Source: Tolypothrix bouteillei VB521301 (GTDB lineage Bacteria > Cyanobacteriota > Cyanobacteriia > Cyanobacteriales > Nostocaceae). Taken from it: a stretch of 64,000 nt of DNA. The translations under genes and the position numbers were made by a program. Every line of letters begins with the position of its first letter. The stretch's first letter is position 1. The stretch is taken from the NCBI RefSeq assembly GCF_000760695.4, contig NZ_JHEG04000001.1, forward strand, positions 2,078,717-2,142,716. Reading direction: 5' to 3'. This document shows, piece after piece, positions 45,068 to 54,336 of the stretch. Below the pieces are notes generated by a model. That model was not told where the DNA came from, ran no database searches, and saw only the letters and a program-made list of their open reading frames with translations.

Positions 45068-45151
45068 CGTGCGTTCTCCTATAGTTAAACTTCAATAGTT
45101 ACATGACCCTAGAATAACGCAGTTACCCAATGGTTCTGGGAAAACCTCAGA

Positions 45152-45349
45152 TTATTCAATATGAACGATGCGAAAACCCATCAGACACTCATACCGATCC
45201 GGCTGTTGTTCGTCAGTATTGCGAATAGCATGACCGCAACGAAGTTGACCTTGATGGTAGCGGGGTTGACCGCTACTATCAGCCAGCAAACAGGACTGAC
45301 AAACGTGTTGGGGAGCAAAGATTTGGTTTTCCGTCATAATCATTAGCAT
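45152..45349 (-). CDS. small four-cysteine protein (zinc-ribbon-like), conserved in cyanobacteria
   Basis: 65 residues with CQSCLLADSSG near 17-27, LRCGHAIRN near 36-44, and YECLMGFRIVHIE at the end, giving four cysteines in a C-x2-C ... C ... C spacing that could bind zinc or an Fe-S cluster. An AGGAGG site 6 bases before the first ATG (45349) fixes the start at MLMIMTEN. I recall similar small cyanobacterial proteins without a name. Possibly a redox- or metal-responsive factor. Confidence 0.7.
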   Translation of the reverse strand: MLMIMTENQIFAPQHVCQSCLLADSSGQPRYHQGQLRCGHAIRNTDEQQPDRYECLMGFRIVHIE

Positions 45350-45648
45350 CCAATGCCTCCTGTAAGTTCCAATGAATGAGGGATACTAAAGCTAATTTCA
45401 AAATTTATTGTATGCTAGAAATTGAGTATTGTAGTAAAAAGTAATACATTAATTAACTTGTCAACCGCGTTGACAGAGATCGCAAATGAGCGATCGCTGA
45501 CGGGCGATCGAAAGATAGCGGTTAAAGCCGTAGTTTAACAAGTGACTTCTAACATAGATTACACTTTAATATCCTGGTATATAACACACGTGCTTTGTGT
45601 GGCTAAAAAAGTTCCAGCCCAAACATTTCTATTTAAGGATGGCAACAA

Positions 45649-46932
45649 GTGACTCTCACGAACTCAGATTTTCTTACATCCTCCGATCCTGCGATTGGAG
45701 AGTTAATCAATCAAGAACTACAGCGCCAAAGGGATCACTTAGAGCTCATAGCAAGTGAAAACTTTACTTCAGCTGCTGTACTGGCGGCTCAAGGTTCCGT
45801 TTTAACAAACAAGTATGCCGAAGGGCTACCCGGTAAACGTTATTACGGTGGGTGTGAATTTGTAGACAAAGTTGAGCAACTGGCTATAGATCGTGCCAAA
45901 CAATTGTTTGGTGCAGCGAGTGCCAACGTACAGCCTCATTCAGGCGCACAGGCGAATTTTGCAGTCTTTTTGACTCTGCTAGAACCGGGGGATAAATTCA
46001 TGGGTATGGATTTGTCTCATGGGGGACACCTTACTCACGGTTCACCCGTAAACGTTTCTGGTAAGTGGTTTCAAGCTTGCCACTACGGTGTTAACAAAGA
46101 AACAGAACAACTGGACTTCGATCAAATTCGAGAGCTGGCGCTTAGGGAGCGTCCAAAGCTTTTGATTTGTGGTTACTCCGCATACCCTCGTATCATTGAT
46201 TTTGAAAAATTCCGCAGTATTGCGGATGAAGTAGGCGCATATTTGCTGGCAGATATTGCCCATGTTGCGGGGTTAGTAGCTACCGGTCATCATCCCAATC
46301 CAATTCCCTACTGTGATGTTGTCACAACAACGACTCATAAAACCCTACGCGGTCCTCGCGGTGGTCTGATTTTAACTCGCGATCCTGAGTTAGGTAAGAA
46401 GCTAGACAAATCAGTATTCCCCGGTACACAGGGCGGACCCCTAGAACATGTAATTGCTGCGAAAGCGGTGGCTTTTGGAGAAGCTTTAAAACCTGAGTTT
46501 ACAACATACTCTGCCCAAGTCATTGAAAATGCTCGTACTTTAGCAAACCAGCTGCAAAAGCGGGGATTAAAGTTAGTCTCAAATGGTACTGACAATCACT
46601 TGATGTTAGTCGATTTACGATCTATAGGTTTGACCGGCAAACAAGCCGATAAATTGGTCAGTGAAGTCAATATAACTGCCAATAAGAACACAGTGCCTTT
46701 TGACCCAGAGTCACCATTTGTAACCAGTGGTTTGCGCTTGGGTTCTCCCGCCATGACAACGCGAGGTTTGGGAGTTGAAGAATTTACGGAGATTGGCGAT
46801 ATTATTGCCGATCGCTTGTTAAATCCAGATTCCAAGCCAGTGGCTGAAGATTGTCGGCGACGTGTCAAAGCATTGTGCGATCGCTTCCCCTTGTACTCGC
46901 ACTTACAAATTCCCGTCCCGGCTTTAGCTTAG
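45649..46932 (+). CDS. glyA: serine hydroxymethyltransferase
   Basis: A 427-residue PLP enzyme interconverting serine and glycine with tetrahydrofolate, central to one-carbon metabolism and photorespiration. Family marks are [57 protein letters not shown] and the PLP lysine in [14 protein letters not shown] (about 229-242), plus [18 protein letters not shown]. The start is GTG 45649, with AAGGA 9 bases upstream. A possible NtcA-like GTA-N8-TAC site lies about 200 bp upstream. Confidence 0.96.
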   Translation: MTLTNSDFLTSSDPAIGELINQELQRQRDHLELIASENFTSAAVLAAQGSVLTNKYAEGLPGKRYYGGCEFVDKVEQLAIDRAKQLFGAASANVQPHSGAQANFAVFLTLLEPGDKFMGMDLSHGGHLTHGSPVNVSGKWFQACHYGVNKETEQLDFDQIRELALRERPKLLICGYSAYPRIIDFEKFRSIADEVGAYLLADIAHVAGLVATGHHPNPIPYCDVVTTTTHKTLRGPRGGLILTRDPELGKKLDKSVFPGTQGGPLEHVIAAKAVAFGEALKPEFTTYSAQVIENARTLANQLQKRGLKLVSNGTDNHLMLVDLRSIGLTGKQADKLVSEVNITANKNTVPFDPESPFVTSGLRLGSPAMTTRGLGVEEFTEIGDIIADRLLNPDSKPVAEDCRRRVKALCDRFPLYSHLQIPVPALA

Positions 46933-46983
46933 GGATTGGCGATAGGGGATAGGTTGGTAAAGATCGCGATCTCCATCCCCTTG

Positions 46984-47006
46984 GTTCCCAGGCTCAGCCT
47001 GGGAAC
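46984..47006. terminator. 11-bp hairpin after glyA
   Basis: GTTCCCAGGCT (46984-46994) and AGCCTGGGAAC (46996-47006) with a one-base loop, followed by GAGAGCG. A likely glyA terminator. The GTTCCCAGGCTCAGCCTGGG motif is a recurrent cyanobacterial spacer palindrome; a degenerate copy is at 26123-26147. Confidence 0.6.
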
Positions 47007-47156
47007 GAGAGCGCTCAACGATCGCAAGTCACTAGTTAGGTACTGACTGAATTCTAAAAATCCCCTGTGGATAAAAAGCAGTCGATGAAGTAAATAGATG
47101 TAAAGAAATCCACGCAGGATTTTTAAGTGTAGAACCTAACCTAATAGTGAATACAG

Positions 47157-48200
47157 ATGCTAGTTCAGATTTATCATCTGATTGCGTTCCTTGTTGCTGC
47201 TGTAGTCGTTCTCTGGACTACACCTGATGTTAGAAACATGGGCATCAAAAGCGGACGCCTGGATAGACCGAATGACCGAAAAGTTCATCAGCGCCCAATG
47301 GTACGACTCGGAGGAGTTTCTATTTTTGCAGGTGCGATCGCCTCCCTATTCATTGTCTGGCTTTTAGGTGGATTTGGAAATCTACCAACTGAGAAAGAAT
47401 GGCAAATTTGGGGAGTGATTTTAGGCGGTGTAGGTTTTTTTATAATTGGTTTGGCAGACGATTTATTAAACCTGTCGCCCTTGACACGGTTGTTGATGCA
47501 GATGGTTATTGCGGCTGGCGCATGGAAAGCAGGCGTAAGTATAGATTTTTTGAGCCTTCCTACAGGTGGAGTGATGCAACTTGGTTGGTTGAGTTTACCC
47601 ATCACACTCCTGTGGCTGGTAGGAATGGTCAATGCGATTAACTGGATTGACGGTTTAGATGGATTAGCTGCGGGAGTATCGGGAATAGCAGCTTTGGTTA
47701 TTCTTGTGGTTGCCTTATTTATGCAACAAACAGCCGCCGCCATTATAGCGGCTGCCATAGCAGGTGCAGCACTGGGATTTCTGCGTTATAATTTTAACCC
47801 CGCACAAATCTTTATGGGAGATGGCGGGGCTTATTTTATGGGATTCACGCTAGCAGCAGTGAGCGTAGTTGGTCTGGTGAAAACTGCTGCTACTGCAGTA
47901 TTACTGCCTTTTTTGATTCTAGCTGTACCAATTGTCGATATGTCAGCAGTGATTTTGGCACGACTGCGCCGTGGTAAATCACCTTTTACTGCAGATAAGA
48001 GTCATTTGCACCATCGCTTGTTGCGAGCGGGGTTATCCCACAGATTGACTGTTTTATTTATTTACTCTTTGACCCTATGGGTTGGAAGTTTAGCATTAGT
48101 TCTTGCTGGTGTCCCTAGTGGTATTATTTACACTTGTTGTGCGACCTCGTTGCTCATTTACGCAACTTGGAGAGTATGGAAAATTTGTCGGCAAACTTAG
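47157..48200 (+). CDS. WecA/MraY-type phospho-N-acetylhexosamine-1-phosphate transferase
   Basis: A 347-residue polytopic membrane enzyme of the polyprenyl-phosphate N-acetylhexosamine-1-phosphate transferase family. It starts lipid-linked glycan synthesis by moving GlcNAc-1-P (or similar) from a UDP-sugar to undecaprenyl phosphate. The signature loops are RLDRPNDRKVHQRPMVRLGGVSIF (33-56), GLADDLLNLSP with the Asp pair, VNAINWIDGLDGLAAG, FNPAQIFMGDGGAYFMGF and DKSHLHHRLLRAGLSH. The last resembles WecA rather than MraY. About ten helices. It sits between glyA and cinA. It could supply lipid-linked sugar to the exopolysaccharide genes at the right edge, which is an inference. Confidence 0.9.
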   Translation: MLVQIYHLIAFLVAAVVVLWTTPDVRNMGIKSGRLDRPNDRKVHQRPMVRLGGVSIFAGAIASLFIVWLLGGFGNLPTEKEWQIWGVILGGVGFFIIGLADDLLNLSPLTRLLMQMVIAAGAWKAGVSIDFLSLPTGGVMQLGWLSLPITLLWLVGMVNAINWIDGLDGLAAGVSGIAALVILVVALFMQQTAAAIIAAAIAGAALGFLRYNFNPAQIFMGDGGAYFMGFTLAAVSVVGLVKTAATAVLLPFLILAVPIVDMSAVILARLRRGKSPFTADKSHLHHRLLRAGLSHRLTVLFIYSLTLWVGSLALVLAGVPSGIIYTCCATSLLIYATWRVWKICRQT

Positions 48201-48436
48201 TGGAAGGTTATTGGTTAGTGGTGAGTGGCTAATGGCTAATGGCTAATGGCTAGTGGCTAATGGCTAATGGCTAATAGCTAATAGCTAATGGCTAATGGCT
48301 AATGGCTAATGGCTAATGGCTAATGGCTAATGGCTAATGGCTAATGGCTAATGGCTAATGGCTAATGGCTAATGGCTAATGGCTAAGCACCTAACAACCA
48401 ACAACTGACAACTAACAACTAACAACTAACGCCATT
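48201..48436. repeat. heptamer tandem array (TAATGGC x about 23) within opposed arms
   Basis: 48227-48386 is an almost perfect 7-bp tandem repeat (GGCTAAT, about 23 units, with a few GGCTAGT or TAGCTAA variants). It is flanked by GGTTAGTGGTGAG on the left and ACAACTAACAACTAACAACT on the right, which read in the opposite orientation. It is the longest short-tandem array in the window and lies just before the cinA start codon. Not a CRISPR: there are no spacers. Confidence 0.9.
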
Positions 48437-49681
48437 ATGACTGCGGAAATCATTTGTGTTGGAACAGAACTACTGTTAGGAGATATTCTTAACAGTAATG
48501 CTCAATATTTGGCACAGCAGTTAGCCAAACTGGGTATACCCCACTACTATCAAACAGTTGTAGGTGATAACTCAGAAAGGTTAAAGCAGGTTATAGAAAT
48601 TGCTACTCAAAGAGCACAAATTTTGATTTTTACGGGAGGTTTGGGTCCCACACCTGATGATTTAACCTGTGAAACCATCGCTGCTTTTTTTAACTCTCCT
48701 TTGGTCGAACGCCCGGAGGTGATTGAAGAGATAACTCGGAAATACGCTCAACGCGGGCGGATTATGACTCCTAGCAATCGCAAGCAAGCTTTGATCCCTC
48801 AAGGGGCGGAGATTTTACCCAATCCTACGGGGACAGCGCCAGGTATTATTTGGCAACCCCGCACCGATTTAACTATACTGACTTTTCCCGGTGTACCCAG
48901 TGAAATGCAACGGATGTGGGAAGTCACTGCTGTACCTTACCTTAAGAGCCTCGGTTGGGGTCAAGAAATCATTTACAGTCGAATGTTAAGGTTTTGGGGT
49001 ATTTCGGAATCAGCGTTAGCAGAAAAAGTCGCAGGTTATCTCAATTTACCAAACCCCACAGTCGCCCCTTATGCTAGTAGGGGGGAGGTGAAGTTAAGGG
49101 TTTCTGCTAAGGCTGCAACGGATGAGCAAGCAAGAGAACTTATTACCCCTGTTGAACAACAAATTAAGGGGATTGCGGGGTTGGATTATTACGGTGCTGA
49201 TGATGATACCCTGGCTTCAGTTGTGGGAGAGCTATTGCGTAGCGCAGGGCAAACTCTTTCGGTTGCTGAATCGTGTACTGGCGGTGGTTTGGGGCAGATG
49301 TTGACAGAGATTTCTGGCAGTTCCGATTACTTTTGGGGTGGAGTCATTTCTTACGATAACTCTGTTAAAGAGAGAATTTTGGGTGTAAAGTCGGAAGATT
49401 TGGCAAAATTTGGGGCGGTCAGTTCTATTGTCGCCGAGCAAATGGCAGTGGGAGTGCGATCGCACCTTGCAACAACCTGGGGATTGAGTATCACAGGTAT
49501 TGCAGGACCAACAGGTGGGACAGAAACCAAGCCTGTTGGTTTGGTCTATATTGGATTAGCAGGACCCAATGAAGAAGTAGAAAGTTTTGAGTATCGTTTT
49601 GGTGCAATGCGGGGTCGATCTTTAATCCGTCATCTTAGCGCGTGTACTGCTTTGGATAATTTACGCCGTAAATTGTTATAG
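48437..49681 (+). CDS. cinA: CinA family nicotinamide-nucleotide amidohydrolase / competence-damage protein A
   Basis: 414 residues with two domains. The N-terminal MoCF/COG1058 domain (about 1-170: IICVGTELLLGDILNSNAQYL, IFTGGLGPTPDDLTCETIA, GTAPGI, FPGVPSEMQRMW) and the C-terminal CinA domain (about 255-414: LSVAESCTGGGLGQMLTEISGSSDYFWGGVISYDN.., SITGIAGPTGGTETKPVGLVY) are both intact. CinA deamidates NMN and recycles pyridine nucleotides; in cyanobacteria the gene has also been linked to DNA uptake and redox. ATG 48437 lies directly after the repeat array. Confidence 0.94.
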   Translation: MTAEIICVGTELLLGDILNSNAQYLAQQLAKLGIPHYYQTVVGDNSERLKQVIEIATQRAQILIFTGGLGPTPDDLTCETIAAFFNSPLVERPEVIEEITRKYAQRGRIMTPSNRKQALIPQGAEILPNPTGTAPGIIWQPRTDLTILTFPGVPSEMQRMWEVTAVPYLKSLGWGQEIIYSRMLRFWGISESALAEKVAGYLNLPNPTVAPYASRGEVKLRVSAKAATDEQARELITPVEQQIKGIAGLDYYGADDDTLASVVGELLRSAGQTLSVAESCTGGGLGQMLTEISGSSDYFWGGVISYDNSVKERILGVKSEDLAKFGAVSSIVAEQMAVGVRSHLATTWGLSITGIAGPTGGTETKPVGLVYIGLAGPNEEVESFEYRFGAMRGRSLIRHLSACTALDNLRRKLL

Positions 49682-49694
49682 ATATTATAAATTT

Positions 49695-51443
49695 TTATGA
49701 ATTTTTGCGTTGCAAATTCCAAAAGAGTATCCCCCCACTAAAAAGCAAAATAATTACCCAGGCAAACAGAGTATCAAACATGACTAAGTTTGTCAAAAAC
49801 AGCCTGCTAAAAAGAGTAATAGCCCCACCAGTCAACAAGCCCCACAACCAAGCTTTACTCACAACCCCCTGTACAGCCACCCATTGGGACAAACCCAGCA
49901 TAAAACCAAATGCTATGCGGGTGAGTAAGGAGTTGAAAAATAATTTGAAAATGAATATTCCAACCGGAATACTCAAGACAAAGCCAACAAGATTGATTGA
50001 AAACCACTTCAGCCAAAACTTCCATCCCAATCGCGGGCGTATATTCTGTGTGGAAGCAGAATAAGACGGTCGCACCTGAGGTGATTCAGCAGGAATTTCT
50101 TGACGATATTGCGGTGGAACGGATGGTGGATAATATTCCGGTTGCGGGGGATTGCTAGCGGGGGGTCGCCGTGTTGGGGGTAGTGGTTGTGGTGCAACAT
50201 ACGGTGCTGAAGGTGGATGCGGTACGTATCCTGCTGGGTACTGGTTGAAGGATGTAGATACCCGGAATTCCATTTGCCCCAACCGCAGAATAGTACCTTG
50301 ATGAAGTAAGGCTTCTCCTGTGATGAAAAATTGTCCGTCGATCGCAGGCGGATTGTTCTGATTCATCGGACGCACGTAAAAACACCTTTGTTGAGTTCTA
50401 AAAAAGATTTCTACGTGCAGTCTTGATACTGTTGGTTCTGACAAAACCAGATCGCAAACAGCAGGATCGCGTCCAATGCGAAATACCTCAGGATGTTTGG
50501 TGGGTTGATTTTCGAGAATTTTTTGAGTTCTGATTTGCCCGTCTTCAAACCACTCCAAAGTTAGTTCGTGTAACTCCGTGCTCCGAGTGGGAATGAGAGT
50601 CGGTGAGACATCTTGGGAAAAATTTTGTTGGTATTGTAGCGCTTGTAATGCTTCCTCTGCTGACTGATAGCGCTGTCGAAAATCATAACGCACCATTTTA
50701 TCTAAAATATCTGCCAATATTGGGCTGACTTGTGCGTGCTGACGCCAGGAAATTTCTCCTGTCACGGGATCTTCAGTCAGTTTATGGGGCATGATACCCG
50801 TTAAGGCTTGAATACCTATCATTCCCACCGCATAAACATCACTGCTTAATCTGGGGCTTCCTTTAGTTTGTTCGCTTGGCATATAGCCAGCAGTCCCAAT
50901 AGCTACTGTTGGCGTTGTGTGTCCTTGAAGATTGACTTGAGTTACAGTTATTTCTTTGACTGCACCAAAATCAATCAGAACAATTTTGCCATCTTGACGG
51001 CGTCGAATTAAATTTGCTGGTTTAATATCGCGATGGATAATTTGACGCTGATGGACAAAAGCAAGGGGTTCTAAAATGCCTTTTAGCAGGTTAGTAACAT
51101 CTGATTCGCTGAAATAGTTCCCCGAACTGAGTTCTGCACTTAAGGATTGACCGTCAATAAACTCTTGAACGAGGAAGAATTCCTCATTTTCCTCAAAATA
51201 AGCTAGAAGCCTGGGAATTTGGTCGTGATTGCCCAATTGCTGTAAGACTTGTGCTTCTGAAGCAAACAAGCGTCTTGCTATTTGCAAAGTGTTGGGGTCA
51301 CTAGATGTAGGTTTCAATTGCTTGACAACACATTGAGGGTTTCCCGGCAGTTTAGTATCATCTGCAAGGTAAGTTTGACCAAAACCTCCAGCACTTAAAA
51401 CATGCTTAATTTGATAACGCCTATCTAATATTTCCCCCAACAT
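49695..51443 (-). CDS. serine/threonine protein kinase with FHA domain and membrane C-terminus
   Basis: 582 residues. The kinase domain (about 1-270) has SAGGFGQTY, VVKQLK, HRDIKPANLI, DFGAVKE and GTAGYMPSEQ. An FHA domain (about 295-392: VFRIGRDPAVCDLVLSEPTVSRLHVEIFF) should read phosphothreonine. A Pro/Tyr-rich linker (about 395-460) leads to four or so hydrophobic helices (INLVGFVLSIPVGIFIFKLFF, IAFGFMLGLSQWVAV, LWGLLTGGAITL, LFAWVIILLFSGGILFW). The kinase half is clearly a paralogue of the gene at 27025-28896; the C-terminal halves are unrelated. The frame ends 13 bp from the convergent cinA stop. It starts at ATG 51443. Confidence 0.92.
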   Translation of the reverse strand: MLGEILDRRYQIKHVLSAGGFGQTYLADDTKLPGNPQCVVKQLKPTSSDPNTLQIARRLFASEAQVLQQLGNHDQIPRLLAYFEENEEFFLVQEFIDGQSLSAELSSGNYFSESDVTNLLKGILEPLAFVHQRQIIHRDIKPANLIRRRQDGKIVLIDFGAVKEITVTQVNLQGHTTPTVAIGTAGYMPSEQTKGSPRLSSDVYAVGMIGIQALTGIMPHKLTEDPVTGEISWRQHAQVSPILADILDKMVRYDFRQRYQSAEEALQALQYQQNFSQDVSPTLIPTRSTELHELTLEWFEDGQIRTQKILENQPTKHPEVFRIGRDPAVCDLVLSEPTVSRLHVEIFFRTQQRCFYVRPMNQNNPPAIDGQFFITGEALLHQGTILRLGQMEFRVSTSFNQYPAGYVPHPPSAPYVAPQPLPPTRRPPASNPPQPEYYPPSVPPQYRQEIPAESPQVRPSYSASTQNIRPRLGWKFWLKWFSINLVGFVLSIPVGIFIFKLFFNSLLTRIAFGFMLGLSQWVAVQGVVSKAWLWGLLTGGAITLFSRLFLTNLVMFDTLFAWVIILLFSGGILFWNLQRKNS

Positions 51444-51591
51444 ATTTCTGCCAAAGGTTTTTGGTATCTATGCTACCACAGTAGCCAATGCCCAATCCCA
51501 ATCCTTAATTTCCAATTCCCTACTTTGGATATATTGACTGCTCTCTCAAATACCACTATTCCTAAGTTCGTTGCCTTAATCGGGGTCGTTT

Positions 51592-52617
51592 ATGGAAAGT
51601 TTCAATTCTTCACAACAGACTCAGCCCGGTACAACTTTAGAGGAAGAAACGAGTCTAGTCCCACCTGACGCAAGTAGCGATGCTCAACCTGCATCACCCT
51701 CTCACCGTCATCTGCTACCTAAAGTCTTACTGGGAACACTGTTATTTGCAGGGGCGGTTGCTGCTGGAATTTTTAGCTATCGATGGTGGCAATACGGTCA
51801 AACACATCAGCAAACAGATAATGCTTATGTCAATGCTAATATTTACTCCGTTACATCTCGTGTATCGGGTATAGTCACCCAAGTAGCAGTTAACGATAAT
51901 CAAATAGTATCGCCCGGAACTCTGTTGGTGAAGATCGATCCCCGCGAGTACCAAGCATCTTTGATACAGGCAAAAGCATCTTTAGAATTAGCTAAACAGC
52001 AAGCAGCATTGGCACAAGAAAATGTCAAACTGATTGCGGATAATAATTATGTCCCGTTACCCGTACCTATAAATACTAATCCTCAATCGCAGCCGGAAGC
52101 TCTCAATCGGCAAAGGGATATAAATCAGCAACAGTATAAAACAGCAGTGGCTGCGATCGCCCAAAAAGAAGCGGAGCTTAAAAAAGCACAGCTTCATCTC
52201 TCCTACACCAACATAACTGCTCTAGTAGCTGGTAAAGTGAGTCAAAAAAACGTCCAAGTAGGACAGCAAGTAAAAGCAGGACAAACTCTTTTGAGAGTCG
52301 TACAACCAAATCCCTGGATTGTAGCGAATTTTAAGGAAACCCAGTTAGCAAAAATACAACTAGGTCAAAAAGCAGATATTAAAATGATTGCTTTTCCCGG
52401 CAAGACATTTCGAGGTACGGTAGAGAGTATGTCTCCCACTTCTTTTGGCAAAGTTTCTCCTTTAAAAGGAGAAAACACTACAGGTAACACCACAAGGACT
52501 TCAAGCGAGCAAAGAATTCCTGTAAGAATTCTATTTGAGCCTGAAAGTCTTCGGGGTTACGAGACTAAAATGACTCCTGGGCTATCGGCTGTTGTGACAG
52601 TAGATACAAAAAAATAA
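51592..52617 (+). CDS. HlyD family efflux periplasmic adaptor (EmrA-like)
   Basis: A 341-residue membrane-fusion protein. A single N-terminal helix (LLPKVLLGTLLFAGAVAAGIFSY, about 41-63) anchors it, then the lipoyl half (QQTDNAYVNANIYSVTSRVSGIVTQVAVNDNQIVSPGTLLVKIDPREY), a coiled-coil hairpin (about 125-205), the second lipoyl half and a beta-barrel (ITALVAGKVSQKNVQVGQQVKAGQTLLRV, then IKMIAFPGKTFRGTV). EmrA/HlyD-type adaptors link an inner-membrane pump to an outer-membrane channel. No pump or TolC gene is next to it, so its partner is elsewhere. Monocistronic. Confidence 0.92.
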   Translation: MESFNSSQQTQPGTTLEEETSLVPPDASSDAQPASPSHRHLLPKVLLGTLLFAGAVAAGIFSYRWWQYGQTHQQTDNAYVNANIYSVTSRVSGIVTQVAVNDNQIVSPGTLLVKIDPREYQASLIQAKASLELAKQQAALAQENVKLIADNNYVPLPVPINTNPQSQPEALNRQRDINQQQYKTAVAAIAQKEAELKKAQLHLSYTNITALVAGKVSQKNVQVGQQVKAGQTLLRVVQPNPWIVANFKETQLAKIQLGQKADIKMIAFPGKTFRGTVESMSPTSFGKVSPLKGENTTGNTTRTSSEQRIPVRILFEPESLRGYETKMTPGLSAVVTVDTKK

Positions 52618-52914
52618 TTTGCTATCTCTAAATCCAGCCCGTCTCCGAGTATGGGCGGGCGGGGAAGAATTCTACAAGACGTTCCTCAAGGGAACGCTCG
52701 GTAGAAGCAATAGCAGAAACTTGTTATGTGGCTCATATGGCGCGATCGCACGAGTCCATTAAAAAGAATTTTTACGTCCTAGAACTCTCTGCTATTAAAG
52801 ATCCCAGGTCTTTCCATCAGAATAATCAATCACCAAAGGCTTGCTGTATTCTTCACGATTTGTTACAAAAGTACAAAGAACTTCTAGGACTTCAACTCAC
52901 CTACACTTACACAA

Positions 52915-53715
52915 ATGCTAGGCGGACTTACAGGTTTAACAGATCCCAAAGGCACTGACTGGGGTGAGCGCATGCTCAATACCGTAGCCAGCCAAACGAT
53001 TCGCCACATGTTTACTAAGAGCGAGTCAGTAGAAGTCTTTGTCCGTTGCTATCCCTCCAGCAAATTGTTACAAGGAAGCATTGACAGCTTCAAAATGAGC
53101 GGTCGTGGTTTGGTTATTCGCAAAGACTTTGCTGTAGAAGAAATGTCTTTTGAAACTGATGCTGTCGCCATTGACTTTAGCTCCGTTTTAAGTGGCAAAT
53201 TAAGCCTCAAGCAACCAACTCAAGCCATTGCTCAAGTTGTCTTATCAGAAACAGGTATTAACCACGCTTTTAAAGCAGAATTGGTGACAAGGCGTTTAAT
53301 GAACCTTACCGTACCTGCATTGACCGCATTATCGGACGGTAAGCCAGTTTCGTTTCCTGAAATTCAAGTACAGCTCTTACCTGAAAATCAGTTGCGGATT
53401 TTTGCCAAAGCTGATTTAGGCAATGGGGAACCAATACCCTTAAATATGGTTGTGACTATCGCTGTTGAACGGCGTCGTCGTATTTCTTTTAAAAACCCTA
53501 CAGTAGAACTCGAGCAAATACCGGAAGCTCAAAAGGAAATCTCAAAGACCCTTTGCCTAGCACTAGTAGAAATTTTAGATAATATGGTCGATTTGGATCG
53601 CTTTGACCTTGATGGCGTTAAAATGCGTCTGAATCGATTGGAAACTGAAGGTCAACGGCTAATTTTTAGCGGCTATGCTGAAATTGAGCGTATCCCTCAA
53701 AAGGATACAAAATAA
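52915..53715 (+). CDS. DUF2993 domain-containing protein
   Basis: 266 residues matching the cyanobacterial/actinobacterial DUF2993 family: a two-part beta-rich fold (SVEVFVRCYPSSKLLQGSIDSFKMSGRGLVIRKDFAVEEMSFETD and ISFKNPTVELEQIPEAQ) similar in outline to lipid-binding LEA/StART-like sheets. No signal peptide or membrane helix is obvious. Function unknown. It starts at ATG 52915 without a clear ribosome-binding site. It is followed by a perfect hairpin shared with the convergent DUF2795 gene. Confidence 0.85.
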   Translation: MLGGLTGLTDPKGTDWGERMLNTVASQTIRHMFTKSESVEVFVRCYPSSKLLQGSIDSFKMSGRGLVIRKDFAVEEMSFETDAVAIDFSSVLSGKLSLKQPTQAIAQVVLSETGINHAFKAELVTRRLMNLTVPALTALSDGKPVSFPEIQVQLLPENQLRIFAKADLGNGEPIPLNMVVTIAVERRRRISFKNPTVELEQIPEAQKEISKTLCLALVEILDNMVDLDRFDLDGVKMRLNRLETEGQRLIFSGYAEIERIPQKDTK

Positions 53716-53742
53716 GTAACTTGGTACGAAGAATCATAGCTA

Positions 53743-53780
53743 TTTGTAGAGGGGCTTTAGCACTAAAGCCCCTCTACAAA
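53743..53780. terminator. perfect 17-bp hairpin between convergent genes
   Basis: TTTGTAGAGGGGCTTTA (53743-53759) pairs exactly with 53764-53780, leaving loop GCAC. It lies between the stops of the DUF2993 and DUF2795 genes. Either strand gives a stem followed by A- or U-rich sequence, so a bidirectional terminator is likely. Confidence 0.75.
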
Positions 53781-53848
53781 CAAAACAAGCGAGATTTGAC
53801 ATCTCTTTACAAAGTAGTGCTGTTTCTTGCTAACCTACACGGATTCAT

Positions 53849-54043
53849 TTATACAATACCGCCTACTGCTTCGCTAACATCAGTAGGTGCTTGATACTCT
53901 TGATCTGGGATTTGTTGCAATACAGAAATAGCATTGTCATCAGCACCGTTTTGCTGGGCGCGTTTAATTAATTCTTCCTTGTTAGCAGGATAGTCAACGC
54001 CTTTTAAGTGTTTTTGCAGTTGGATGGGATTAAGTTTAGCCAT
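53849..54043 (-). CDS. DUF2795 domain-containing protein
   Basis: A 64-residue soluble helical protein (MAKLNPIQLQKHLKGVDYPANKEELIKRAQQNGADDNAISVLQQIP...). The DUF2795 fold is a small helical bundle with a conserved hydrophobic LQ-K-L-x-G-x-x-YPA-x-K-xx-L pattern, visible here. Function unknown. GAGGTGG precedes the ATG. Convergent with DUF2993. Confidence 0.9.
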   Translation of the reverse strand: MAKLNPIQLQKHLKGVDYPANKEELIKRAQQNGADDNAISVLQQIPDQEYQAPTDVSEAVGGIV

Positions 54044-54179
54044 TGTTATCCACCTCTAAAGAACATTTCTATCTTTACAAGCGGGTATATTGACTACATC
54101 TACCGAAGAGTTACAGATAATTCAATCGTTACCTCATCCACTAGGCTGATGAAACCCATTTTTTCTTTTTCAATTAATC

Positions 54180-54299
54180 TTTAATACAAACCTTGAAATC
54201 TCCCTTCTGCCCTCTGCCATCTGCCCTCTGCCTTTCTTTTTTAATACAAACCTTGAAATCTCCCCTCTGCCATCTGCCATTTGCCATCTGCCTTTCTTT
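54180..54299. repeat. 60-bp tandem direct repeat
   Basis: Two 60-bp copies in tandem beginning TTAATACAAACCTTGAAATC, differing at only a few positions; each ends in CTGCCATCTGCC-type heptamer steps. It lies between the DUF2795 promoter side and the 2TM gene. A recent spacer duplication. Confidence 0.9.
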
Positions 54300-54336
54300 G
54301 ATAAATTAGATGTATATACCTATGTAACAAATATTT

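Noticed and set aside
47288..47758. 156-codon frame antisense to the WecA-type gene
   Set aside because: Mirror of a hydrophobic membrane protein; no motif.
48227..48386. CRISPR-like array
   Set aside because: The repeat is 7 bp and strictly tandem with no spacers; no cas gene is nearby.
52728..52958. 76-codon open frame before the DUF2993 gene
   Set aside because: Overlaps the DUF2993 start in another frame and lacks a ribosome-binding site.
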